Part shown: in pieces, positions 37,811 through 47,506 of the stretch | Layout of the letters: the number at the start of each line of letters is the position of its first letter | How positions within the stretch are numbered: position 1 is the first letter of the stretch | Assembly: GCF_029227915.1 (NCBI RefSeq) | Contig: NC_079881.1 | Span: 16,529,501-16,593,500, forward strand | Reading direction: 5' to 3' | Source of the DNA: Hydractinia symbiolongicarpus | Taxonomy: Eukaryota > Cnidaria > Hydrozoa > Anthoathecata > Hydractiniidae | DNA: 64,000 nucleotides | Program-made: the position numbers and the translations under genes | The notes under the pieces: model-generated | Told to the model about the DNA's origin: nothing | What the model saw: the letters and a program-made list of their open reading frames with translations, nothing else | Databases searched by the model: none

Positions 37811-39122
37811 GAAGTAGATTTTGTAATGTTTCTAATGTGTTTTTAGCTAGTTAGAATGCAGATAAATAGCAAGATAAAAAATAACTTAGCTATAAAATTT
37901 TTGTTAGTTATATAAAAACGGAAAATGGCTTATTCACTTAAACAATGTAATTTATAGTTAATGAAATATAATTTTATGTTGTCTTGTGTAAATTTTATTC
38001 TGCTTTTTTTCTTTTCGTAAAACGGTATTCTTATTCAGCTGGTCCCAAAAATCTATTGAAATATGCTCTCCAGCGTAGAGTAAGTAAGCCATGCGGTATA
38101 CAAAAATTTGTAGTTTTTAAAAAAATGCCTCCTGGATAGAGGGCTAAAATACTCAAGATCTTTTTCGAAGCGTGCAGAAATTTTGACCTTAACACGATGT
38201 GCAAACCGGTCACTTTATAAAACATGTCATTTTAAAGGGGCTACGGAAGGGCTGTTGGTTTTCGACTTTAGTAACTTACACGAAAGTCGGGCTGCTGGCG
38301 GTGGAAAACAAAAATAGCTATTTTTGTATGTATGTAATTTACAGACTTTTGTATGTATGTAATTTACAGACTCGAACATATAGATACATCTAGAATTTTA
38401 TCTTCCCGAGGCTTAGTCATGTTTTCATCTAGAATGAGTCTTGCTGAAATATTTCTTTGTAATATACTTTTCGAAAAAAAATATTGGACCAGCGAGCAAA
38501 GTGCGCTGGTTCAAACGCGTTTGCCGGATTTTTAATATGTGCGCGGGATATACGGAATGTGAGCATTTTACCGGTTCGTGGCCCCTTAAGTAAACCGGCT
38601 TAAATCTCAGTATAAAACTGGCTAATATATAGACCTGTCCCTGCTTGGTTTTCCTCATATTGGCTTTAATGTATTTATAAAATAGGATTTTTATGCACTA
38701 AGTAAAAAACGCCCTTAAATGCCTTGCGTTCTTTTAACGCCCATTTCTTAGTGACTGTAAAAAAATGGACTAACTTGTTTAAATTTTTGTATCCGCCCCT
38801 GGTAATCCTACTCCCAATAAAAAATCAAATTTGTTGAATTCAATTAATAGATTTCGACAAAATAAATCCTGTATTGTCCACAGGTTTCAAAATCATGTAT
38901 CGCCTGCTTAATATGTTACTTGTTTAACAAAGATATTAAAAGCCAGCTTGAATAACTTATATACATATATTTTTATATATAATATACCTTGTGCATCACA
39001 TAGCATTGATTTGTATCCTTTTAATAAATTCCTTATTCAAATAAAGCAAAGAAGAGGTTAAAGATTTTTATGCAGTTTATGGTAAATTTGTGTTCTTGTT
39101 TCTCAAACTTACTTTTTTTCAG
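37811..39122. other. Non-coding, small repeats
   Basis: 38231-38289 (CTGTTGGTTTTCGACTTTAG) is shared with 55895-55949. 38322-38373 is a twofold tandem repeat of a 25-26 base unit (TTTGTATGTATGTAATTTAC). 38787-38801 holds another CCGCCCCTG element end. No supported gene until the exon at 39123, though its upstream exons may be hidden here. Confidence 0.4.
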
Positions 39123-39623
39123 ATCTTTTATCAAACAATGCACCATCAGTATTGTTAAATACTTTTAACAAGAGAGTAAATTTTGAAGGCCTAAATACTG
39201 AAATATTCAAATGCTAATATGTATTTATTACTGAATTAATTAACAATGAACTACATCATCATTCAAATTGAGCTCGTTCAGAAGTTCTTATATTCGAATC
39301 CTCAAGTTTTTACGTATCAAGATTTGAATTCCAGAATTTTCCTGATCACTTTTAAAAATATCCAGTTAAAGTTTTAACTGTTATTTTAGAATACTTTATA
39401 TAGCTATGTAGAATTTTTATTTTCTATTTATTGAGTTGTATTTTAACAGGTTAGTTACAATAATAATCGAGAATACTCAATGATTTGTTCACCCAATAAT
39501 TCTCCGTTTTCAAGATCAACTTCAAATTTTAAGATCATCCAGGCTAAGGACGGAAATGTTGAAGCCCTTGAGCTTCTTGTTTTAATTGAGATGCGAGAAA
39601 GAGAAGAAAATCTTATCAACTGA
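39123..39623 (+). CDS. Last two exons of an unidentified gene (partial)
   Basis: An exon at 39123-39175 follows TTTTTTTCAG and ends at AAGAGA|GTAAAT. An exon at 39450-39623 follows TTTTAACAG and ends in TGA. They join in phase 0 and read through (..LLNTFNKR + VSYNNNREYSM..). The C-terminal part is Ser/Asn-rich, then has AKDGNVEALELL, which resembles an ankyrin helix, and ends in a charged segment MREREENLIN. Upstream exons were not found; the first exon shown begins in phase with one nucleotide owed by an earlier exon. Domain identity is uncertain and it could be a chance assembly of splice sites. Confidence 0.35.
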
Positions 39624-41630
39624 ATATTTTGAACAGAATAAAATTTTGACGAAGTACTCGTTTCAGATGATTACTTTGTCTTAGTATAAATACTTCTATG
39701 TCTGTCGCCAAGGGGTGGGAGCGTGGGAAGGAGGCAGAGAGGGGGCAATTCCCTTTTTTCCATAGATTTTGAAAAATTAAGAAACAAACAAAAAGCAATA
39801 TTCCATTTATTTATTTATCACAACGGACAATTAGATTTTATAATACATCTATTCTGTCTTTTTTAGATTTTGTAAACAGTCTATTGCAAAATTTTATACC
39901 AAACCGGTTGCCAACTGAATTAGGCTCTCGCGTTGACAACATGATTTCTTTTCAACCGCCTAACGATTTTCATTCCTTGGTTTCAAGTTTCTTCGGATAG
40001 GCTGCAACTAGAGTACACATTTCAAATATAAAGCTAAACAAAAATAGTTACAATGCAGACATGGAGCCTACTGTGTTTCTATCTTACAGCATACCAAGTT
40101 ATTGTCAAATATCGTATCTAATTCATTTGGAGTAGAGTTACGTTTGTGGAAATTGTAGGTTATCGACAGAAACCATGATGAAAGGTATGCATTGTCAGTG
40201 TATTGATATTACATTCTACTCTTGAATTTGTTTGTGGCAAGTAATGCTAAAATCTGAAGTCAAATAAAATAGATGTGATAATTCACTTGTTTTGTGTATG
40301 TGTTTTAGGCTGTTTTGAGTCAAAATTGTTTTCTTTACACAGTGTACATAAACTTACATTTTATTATATCTAAATAGATCAATCTTCTCAGTAACACTAT
40401 TTTGTTTACTAAATGATGGTGGAGATGCAAAGACCGAATAAAAAAGTTTACGCTGTTGCAGATTATCAAAATCTTAAAAAAACTTTACATGTGAGATTAT
40501 TTAGAAAAAGAAATCTTTTTGCATAGAAGAACACGCACATTATTGTCATGACTGATATTGATACCCATACAGCAAGATATAAAAAGAATAACCATTTGTT
40601 AATCATTTCATGACACGTTAATTGTCAGGGAATGTCGTGCGTGATTTCTAGCTTTCTTGTTGGGTTTTCTTTTGTTTATGAGAAACGCTTTTAATTCAAC
40701 CAAACTGATCCTTATTTTTATTTCCATATTGTTCTAACCTATAGATCTATCGTTTTCAACATGAAATTGCAACCTAATATTTTTATAAAAACAAACAAAC
40801 GCGTGACATAAAGCTTTGGCTCTGAGACTTAATGCGGCTCAAGTTTCTGTATTTTGTAGGCTTAACTCTTGTTGAATACTGGGGAGGAACAATTTGCATA
40901 TTTGATTGCATATTTGTTAGGCAAAATGCAGCAATCGAAATCAAACTTTAATGGTAATTATACTTGCTCTATGAATAATCCTTTTTAGAAGGTCGAATTT
41001 TTTTTTAAAATATGTCTTTCCCTTTGTAGTTTCTCACTTTAACGCCGTTGTTCACCAGCTACATTGTTTCCTTCAGCCTCATGTTGCTCATAAATAACAA
41101 CTGTCTGCAAGAAAGCGTTCATAAATGTTCGTTTTGTTACTAGTTCTAGTTGTAAATACAGTTAATTCTGTATTTATCAAACAGCTATACCCTAACAACC
41201 GACGTTCACTTTAAGTATTACGAAAAATAAAAACCTTTGCAATAACCAGTGAGTATTTGAAAAAAGCATGATTGAGGCACAATTTAAATGTTATGTCCGT
41301 TTTTTTAAAGTTTTTGGAGTTGGGGACGAATTAAATCTCTGGGCATGAATAAGACGCCTTTGTCGTGACAAAGCACCACGGGGGTGCGCATGGCGCTGTT
41401 CGCATGAACAAGACAACGTTGGCGTAAACGAGATGCTCTGTTTGTTTATGATTTTTTTTCGATAGATGCGTTCATTCGGGAAAAGAAAAAGGGCGCTTAT
41501 TTAGGAAAGTATTTTAGCGCTTACCTTCTTTCCTCACCCTCCCTCAGGCGTATGGAATTGTGGGCGTTTATTTTAGAATGACGTGTATAAAAGAGGGATG
41601 CTAATCATATTTCTATAATATCTAAAGGCT
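39624..41630. other. Non-coding, no feature seen
   Basis: AT-rich without recognisable coding or repeat structure, up to the left end of the Harbinger element. Confidence 0.4.
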
Positions 41631-41903
41631 GAAATACACTATCATTTTTCAATGATCATTTTCCAATTATCATTGAAAAATGACAGTGTATACAGAAGAA
41701 AATGTCATTTTTTACACTCTCATTTCCAATGATCCTTAAAAACTAAAAGTTGAACATGTTCAACTTTTAATTTTTCAATGACATTTTTTTTCTATTGTTT
41801 TAAATCGAATCCATTGTTTTCGCACACGTGTTTGTTGCACGCGATGTAGTTTAGGCGTAAATATAGATAAAAACAAAGATTTGAACAAGTAATTCACCCG
41901 AGA

Positions 41904-43734
41904 ATGAAGACGCAAGAAGCGACCGAAAATTTTGTTGAGATTTGGAGAAGCCAGCCCAGTTTGTGGGATGTTAAATCCCTTTTCCATAAGGACAGAAACG
42001 AGAAGGCAAAAAGTTATGAGATATTCAAAGGTAGACTAGGAATAGAAGGTTTGTGTTATTTCGAATGGTTTGGATGAGAAAAGAAAAACGTGCATGTTTT
42101 TATGATCTGTTTTTCTTTTTAGAGAAAATAGTGAGGAGTAAAATAAATACACTGCGAAGTTATTTCAGCGCAGAATTGAAGAAAGTAAACAACAGCAACA
42201 AAAGTGGAGCAGGACGAGATGATGTTTACGAAAGTAAATGGCCATACTTTCAGTCCTTGCTATTCCTACGTGACTCCATCGTCCCAAGAAAAACAACTTC
42301 TTCGCTGGTGGGTATAAATTTCAGACAAATTTTTTTTGCCATGGAACAGCACCGGTGGAGTTAAAGTACGCACAAAATTTATCCCTGATATCTTTCGCAT
42401 CATTTTTGTAGTTGTTGCTTCCAGCGAAATTAATCGACTCCATTCCTCTTTGTGTTTGTGAACGCCATTCACCACTGTGGACGGAAGCATTTTCTAAATT
42501 TTCAACATCAAATGACCCTGGTGGTGAATACTCTGAGGGTGTTTTCTCACAAAGAAAATTGTGAAGTGCGCAACATGCTAGCGTGACTTTCTCTACATAT
42601 TCGGGTGATAGCAACATTGGTGACAAAAAAACGCGAAATCTATTTGCTAATATCCCAAAAGCATTTTCTACTATACGGCGCGCTCTGCTTAATCGGTAGT
42701 TGAAAATTCGTTTCTCACGAGATAAGCCTCGAAACGCATAGGGTTTCATGATATATTTTTTTAGCGGAAAAGCATCATCTGCGACTATGACATGTGGTAG
42801 TAAATATTCCCCGTTTCCTACTAACCTTTGGGGTGGAATATTGACAACGTTGTCGTGTATGGCTTTTGGAAGTGTAGAATTTTGATACACCCCTCCATCA
42901 CTAATCCTGCCGTTGCAACCCACATCAACGTAAATAAATTTGTAATTTGCGTCGACAAGGGCGAGCAGAACAATGCTGAAAGTGCCTTTATAATTGAAAT
43001 AAAACGATCCACTATTTTTTGGCTGCTTTATGACAATGTGCTTGCCATCCATAGAACCAATACAATTTGGAAAGTTCCAAAGTTGTTCATACTGCGACGC
43101 GATTTTTCGCCATTCCTCCTCTGTACATGGTGTCTAAACAAATTTATTATAGGAATTTGACTACAATGAAAATACAGCTGACAAGGAGAGTGGGTCACTT
43201 CAAAATTCACCAATAACCCTCCAAGAATGGGACATGGAGGATGAAATTGACGTGTGTACAACCGATGTGACATCAACGAAGAAGCCTCTCCCCAAAAAAC
43301 AAAAAGTTTCCCCGAAATCTTCAGAAGATCACATGTTGAAGCACGCGATATCAGTTCTGGAAGAAAAACGCGGGAAAACACTGAGTGCAGATGAACTCTA
43401 CGGTCGCACTCTTGGAGAGAGTCTAAAAGCCATTCCAGACAGAATGCAAAAAGAATACCTTAAAGTGAAAATACAGGAGCTCCTTTTTCAAGCTCAGATG
43501 GGATTACTCGCCGTACCCTCTTTCAGAACACCGACCGTTCAATCTCCGATCCCAAGGAACTCTTCAACACATGCCACACAAAGTTACCCACCCTTTGTGT
43601 CTCCGCCGTTATCGCCTGTTTTACAGAATATGTACCGACACCCAGTGAAAATATATCAAAACACTTTTCAGAGTCGAGAAAGTTTGTCAGATCTTAATCG
43701 AGAAAGTGAGGGCTTACAAAGTGCAGGGTATTAA
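41904..43734 (+). CDS. Harbinger accessory protein with MADF and BESS domains, three exons
   Basis: Exons 41904-42030, 42123-42307 and 43153-43734 join at GT..AG borders in consistent phase to 297 codons plus stop. Exon 1 and the start of exon 2 form the MADF (Myb-like) DNA-binding domain: FVEIWRSQPSLWDVKS, KAKSYEIF, then WPYFQSLLFLRD. The C-terminal exon is rich in Lys, Ser and Pro and has a BESS-like motif (ESLKAIPDRMQKEYLKVKIQ), known for protein-protein contact. In Harbinger elements a Myb/MADF partner carries the transposase into the nucleus and helps bind the ends. Intron 2 (42308-43152) contains the whole second exon of the transposase gene on the other strand. The frame is intact. Confidence 0.85.
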
Positions 43735-44120
43735 TGTGTGACTGCTTGTTTAGTACGTTTGATAAATTACTGAACGAAATATATATTTACCTTGAGGTAT
43801 TTTTCTTTTAATCGCATGTAAATAGCTTCGCAAACTTCGGGGATGAACTGTGACAATGTACTTTTGTGAACGCGAAATAAATACTGTAATTCGGTGTAAT
43901 TTATCCCACATGATAAAAACTTCAAAGTTGCGGCTACTTTGACTTTAGCAGGAATTGGGTCTCGCAAATGCGTTGTTTTTTTCTGAATGTCAACTTCTAT
44001 GAGATTTAGGAGCTCATCAAAAATATTCGGCGGCATTCTTAAAAATCGCGTATACTCTGCAATTTCCTCTACACGCAGTTCATACATGAGAGTATTGTAG
44101 ATGCCAAGTTCATTTCGCCT
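42321..44120 (-). CDS. PIF/Harbinger DDE transposase (HARBI1-like), N-terminus lost
   Basis: Exon 2 (43133-42321) and exon 1 (44120 to 43791) splice in phase 0 across KEKYLK|TPCTEEEW. The DDE nuclease residues are visible: Asp in GSMDGKHI, Asp in GRISDGGVYQNS, Glu in RRIVENAFGIL. Exon 1 has the helical N-terminal region (FLRMPPNIFDELLNLIE, LKFLSCGINYTELQ). It is cut at RRNELGIYN, where sequence jumps to a transposon end at 44121, so the usual WVKPWL-type start of HARBI1 proteins is missing. That missing part exists in the inverted copy at 44249-44400. The single intron (43134-43790) holds the last exon of the MADF gene on the opposite strand. Confidence 0.85.
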
Positions 44121-44130
44121 GAAATACACT

Positions 44131-44900
44131 GAAATACACTATCATTTTTCAATGATCATTTTTTAATGACACATTCCAATGACGTTAAAAATGACAAATT
44201 TTGGCGCGAATACACTATCATTAAAAGCATGAAACTTGAGCATGTTTCTTTACAACATGTACTCTGAAGAAGAAATAGCAGCTGCCGTTGTTGTATGTTA
44301 TCAAAAAAGATAGTCAAACGTAGAAAAAGAAAGTACAGAAGTGTATGGGTGAAGCCGTGGTTAAATAGGCGAACTGAACTTGGCATCTACAATACTACAA
44401 TACCAAGAGTATACGCGATTTTTAAGAAGCCGCGGAATATTTTTAATGAGCTCCTTAATCTCATAGAAGTTGACATTGAGAAAAAAACAACGCATTAACG
44501 AGACCCAATTCGTGTTAAAGTCAAACTAGCCGCAACTTTGAAGTTTTTATCATATGGGATATCCCACAAACTGGGCTGGCTTCTCCAAATCTCAATAAAA
44601 TTTTCAGTCGCTTCTTGCGTCTTCATTCTCGGGTGAATTATCTTGTTCAAATCTTTGTTTTTATCTATATTTACGCCTAAACTACATCGCGTGCAACAAA
44701 CACGTGTGCGAAAACAATGGATTCGATTTAAAACAATAGAAAAAAAATGTCATTGAAAAATTAAAAGTTGAACATGTTCAACTTTTAATTTTTAAGGGTC
44801 ATCGGAAATGAGAGTGTAAAAAATGACATTTTTTTCTGTATACACTGTCATTTTTCAATGATAATTGGAAAATGATCATTGAAAAATGATAGTGTATTTC
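44131..44900 (+). mobile_element. Inverted, internally deleted Harbinger copy
   Basis: Starts with GAAATACACTATCATTTTTC, then the transposase 5' end in plus orientation. It breaks at about 44560 and continues with the reverse of the MADF-side end to 44900. About 770 bp remain out of an expected parent of roughly 3 kb. Confidence 0.75.
44249..44550 (+). pseudogene. Harbinger transposase 5' fragment
   Basis: ATG at 44249 opens MYSEEEIAAAVVVCYQKR, then a stop. A second frame gives KRKYRSVWVKPWLNRRTELG and, after a small gap, FNELLNLIEVDIEKKTTH, closely matching exon 1 of the minus-strand transposase. A stop follows TTH. Dead, but it shows what the N-terminus of the family looks like. Confidence 0.8.
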
Positions 44901-45760
44901 ATACTTTATAAATTGTGTTGCCAGTGTGATACTCCTCCGCATTGCTTAAATATCACTTGAGTCATAGCTATGTTTGCGTGAAAAAACAGATTTATAATGA
45001 AGTTCTTGGAAATCTCTACTTTTATTAATAGCTTGTATACTTAAGCTACTTATAAACTTTGTTATCTATTATGGAGATGTGCGCACGTGTGTGAATAATT
45101 TTAATCACAACAATCATAGCGGTGAAGATTCGTTACCTTTTGTCAAAAAATACTTATCTCCTTAATAGTATCCACAAGTGATTTCAGCACATGCGGGTGT
45201 AAAAACACAACAATAATATAACTTTTATAAAATTTGGAACATTGATGTATATACCAGGTTAAAAAAATTATCCAGGAAGATATGAAGCTAGCTAATAGAA
45301 TTTAAAATTTTTATCGATTTCTAAGAAGCATAAAAGATTCTGTCGGTTATTTGTAGAAGTGTTGTGAATTTTGAGAGCAACCTTAATTTTTGTAGAATTA
45401 TTAGCACAACGAATAAGTCACAATTTTGTGACAGAACCTGTTGTAAAGTGTATAGCTTTTTTTTATTTTGTACATGGACATGCTAAGAAAGTCAGTATAA
45501 GAAATTCATCTGAACGTTCTTAAAGACGAATTACAACTTAAATAAAATTGATGAAATTGTTGGATGTTGATCATTCCTGTCTCGTTTGATTTATTTTCTT
45601 TTTCACATTTTTTTCTTTTGTCTTTTTTTTCAAATGTTTGTGCTCTATCTATTGAGGTTCTACCTATTTACATCAATGTCTGGACGCATATGAACAAATG
45701 AATCAAGCATTAGCTACACATCTATAGGATGATGTATATTGTATTTGTTGTTTTTAACAG
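44901..45760. other. Non-coding upstream of the first HYD1-like gene
   Basis: No coding sequence. The promoter and 5' UTR exon of the first HYD1-like gene presumably lie here; an AG acceptor at 45759-45760 suggests a 5' UTR intron. Confidence 0.4.
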
Positions 45761-45766
45761 AAGAAC

Positions 45767-46201
45767 ATGTCTACTATCACATTGTATCATTATACCGATA
45801 GAGAAGGTGCATTATGTACTCAAATGTCTGGTTACATGAAGAAATCTCAAGCCATAAATTGCGACACCTTCGCCAATGGAGTTTGCTTTACGAGCATACC
45901 TCCGGTAACATCAAAGCTGTTAATTTATTACAACAACTGGGATGGTCGAAACAAGAGTTTTGCAACGAAACAAGTCAAACAGGGAAAAATTGATCACTAC
46001 ATAGCAATTAGTTTTCCAATAGACAATCCAAATTTACATAAAGCTAACACCAGCACGTTTAGAGATGTATATGTTTACCTTGGAGATGTTGTTTTGTCCG
46101 ATTTTAGATACTCAATCGACAGGTTTGAGAATTGCTTCTCCTCCGAAGAATTCGTTCAAGCATTTGGTGAATTAGGATGGAAAGTTGTGACTGTTAGTTA
46201 A
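45767..46201 (+). CDS. HYD1-like ADP-ribosyltransferase paralog 1, altered triad
   Basis: A 144-residue protein in one coding exon. TTTTTAACAG ends 6 bases before the ATG, so a 5' UTR intron is likely, as in paralog 3. It shares with its two neighbours an N-terminal LYHYT motif (His8), SGYxKKS, a G-V-x-FTS motif, NNWDG, and a C-terminal VYVYLGDVVL with Asp107. This arrangement resembles the Tox-ART-HYD1 class of small ADP-ribosyltransferases, with conserved His, Tyr and Asp. Here the Tyr of GVYFTS is Cys40 (GVCFTS), and the preceding G-K/D-G is changed to AN-G, so the enzyme may be inactive or modified. No signal peptide or TM segment, so probably cytosolic. The target is unknown; an immune or defence role is only conjecture. 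Confidence 0.65.
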   Translation: MSTITLYHYTDREGALCTQMSGYMKKSQAINCDTFANGVCFTSIPPVTSKLLIYYNNWDGRNKSFATKQVKQGKIDHYIAISFPIDNPNLHKANTSTFRDVYVYLGDVVLSDFRYSIDRFENCFSSEEFVQAFGELGWKVVTVS

Positions 46202-47009
46202 ATATAACGAAAGGAAAATAATAAGTGTTTTGTGAAAATGAGGAAAATGCAAGCCATCTTGCTATTGTATGACACACCTTTCAAATTGATGCTTTTTTTC
46301 CTGCAAGATTTAAGCAACCCTTTACTCGATGTTATTGAATATACCATTGTTATGCTTCTCAAAAGATATTTAGGTTAGAATTAGCATTTTAGTGCTTATT
46401 GTCCTGTAAAAACACGTTTGTAGAAAACATAGGACTTGTAGCACTCTTAAATCTAAGCCAATTTGCAGTTGATGAGTTGTAACAAGGAGATGAGTACTAA
46501 CACCCGTTTGCTGACAGACACCTTAACTTAATATTATGGAATATCTGCATTTCCCGTGGAAAAATCCAATAAGGCGGACAAATAGTGCCAATGATGAATT
46601 ATTTTAAATATTTTGATGACGTCAGCAACTGGCCAGCCTAAGTAGAAAAATATTTATTAAGAATTTTTCTAGCCTTTCTTTTTATTGTATAGAGCTCCTT
46701 ATTATGGATGATGTACACCGATGGTTTACATCTGCAACTGTATATAAATGGAACTGCCTAATCGATTTTGCTTCCTTTCTTTGCCAACATAAACATTCCA
46801 CTGCTACAATATATGTATGTTATCTCTTTAATAACAGCCATATTTTGTTCAAAATAATTGCGCGCAGCTTCTTTCGGAAAATCCCGGCAGAACCCGATTT
46901 TTACGGCCTTGTTTTGGTTCAACACAGCTTAATTTGGGAATCACGGCAGAACCCGATAAAAAGCACAAGAAGGCCATTTTGGTTTGTTTATTCTTATTCG
47001 TTTAAACTG

Positions 47010-47290
47010 TGGTATATTAATTTTTATGTCGGGTTTTGTGGCTCTCTATATAGCTTTTTGGATAACTTTGGCTAAAAGGTAAAAAATCTTAATAATTGTT
47101 ATGCTGAATGCAGTTACATAGCTACACCTTTTATTACTGTCAACTGAAATCTTATTCCGCGAAATAAAATTGCTGAGTGTCTTTTTTAGCTGAACGGGGT
47201 AACAACAAGCTGTATCCTGTGTCTTTATTTATATCGAAGTTGCGACGAAGTGTTTTCGAAAAAGTGTATTACATAATTATTATGTACGGA
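47010..47290 (+). repeat. Fragment of the 20.3-20.6 kb insertion repeat
   Basis: Shared words with 20300-20560 in the same order: GGTATATTA..TTTTTATGT, AAATTCTTAAT-like, CCTTT(T/C)ATTACT, AAATAAAA(T/C)TGCTG, TTTTTTAGCT. Diverged but collinear. Confidence 0.55.
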
Positions 47291-47472
47291 TGTGCAAAAC
47301 GACTAATTTTGTAACTTTGTAACTCGTGTCAACCTCTAAACTGCACAAAAAAGGTATGGAAAGCATAAATGTGCTTTTTTAAATAAAAAACGTGGAATTC
47401 AAACAAGAATATAATTTTTTTATTTTTTGCCAACAAAACGGATTAGATCAGGGAGCACACATGATATTTCTT

Positions 47473-47506
47473 ACACTTCATCAAGGGTTCTCCCTTGATG
47501 AAGTGT
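47473..47506. repeat. Perfect 15-bp stem-loop followed by a GT run
   Basis: ACACTTCATCAAGGG, loop TTCT, then the exact complement, running directly into GTGTGTGTG. No gene adjoins it. It is not the histone 3' stem-loop sequence. Confidence 0.85.

Larger units (their letters stand above)
41631..44900. mobile_element. PIF/Harbinger transposon fused to an inverted deleted copy
   Basis: The outer ends are inverse copies (GAAATACACTATCATTTTTC at 41631 and its complement ending 44900), and the inverted similarity runs inward for about 340 bp to 41975 and 44560. Inside are a MADF/BESS gene (plus) and a DDE transposase gene (minus). An internal end sequence, GAAATACACTATC, at 44131 marks the start of a second element in opposite orientation. 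So the long inverted termini are two copies of the same (MADF-side) end, not natural terminal repeats. No matching 3-bp target duplication at the outer borders (GCT against ATA). Confidence 0.85.

Noticed and set aside
47473-47506. Histone mRNA 3' stem-loop or bacterial-type terminator
   Set aside because: Sequence does not fit the histone consensus, no histone gene is nearby, and this is eukaryotic DNA.
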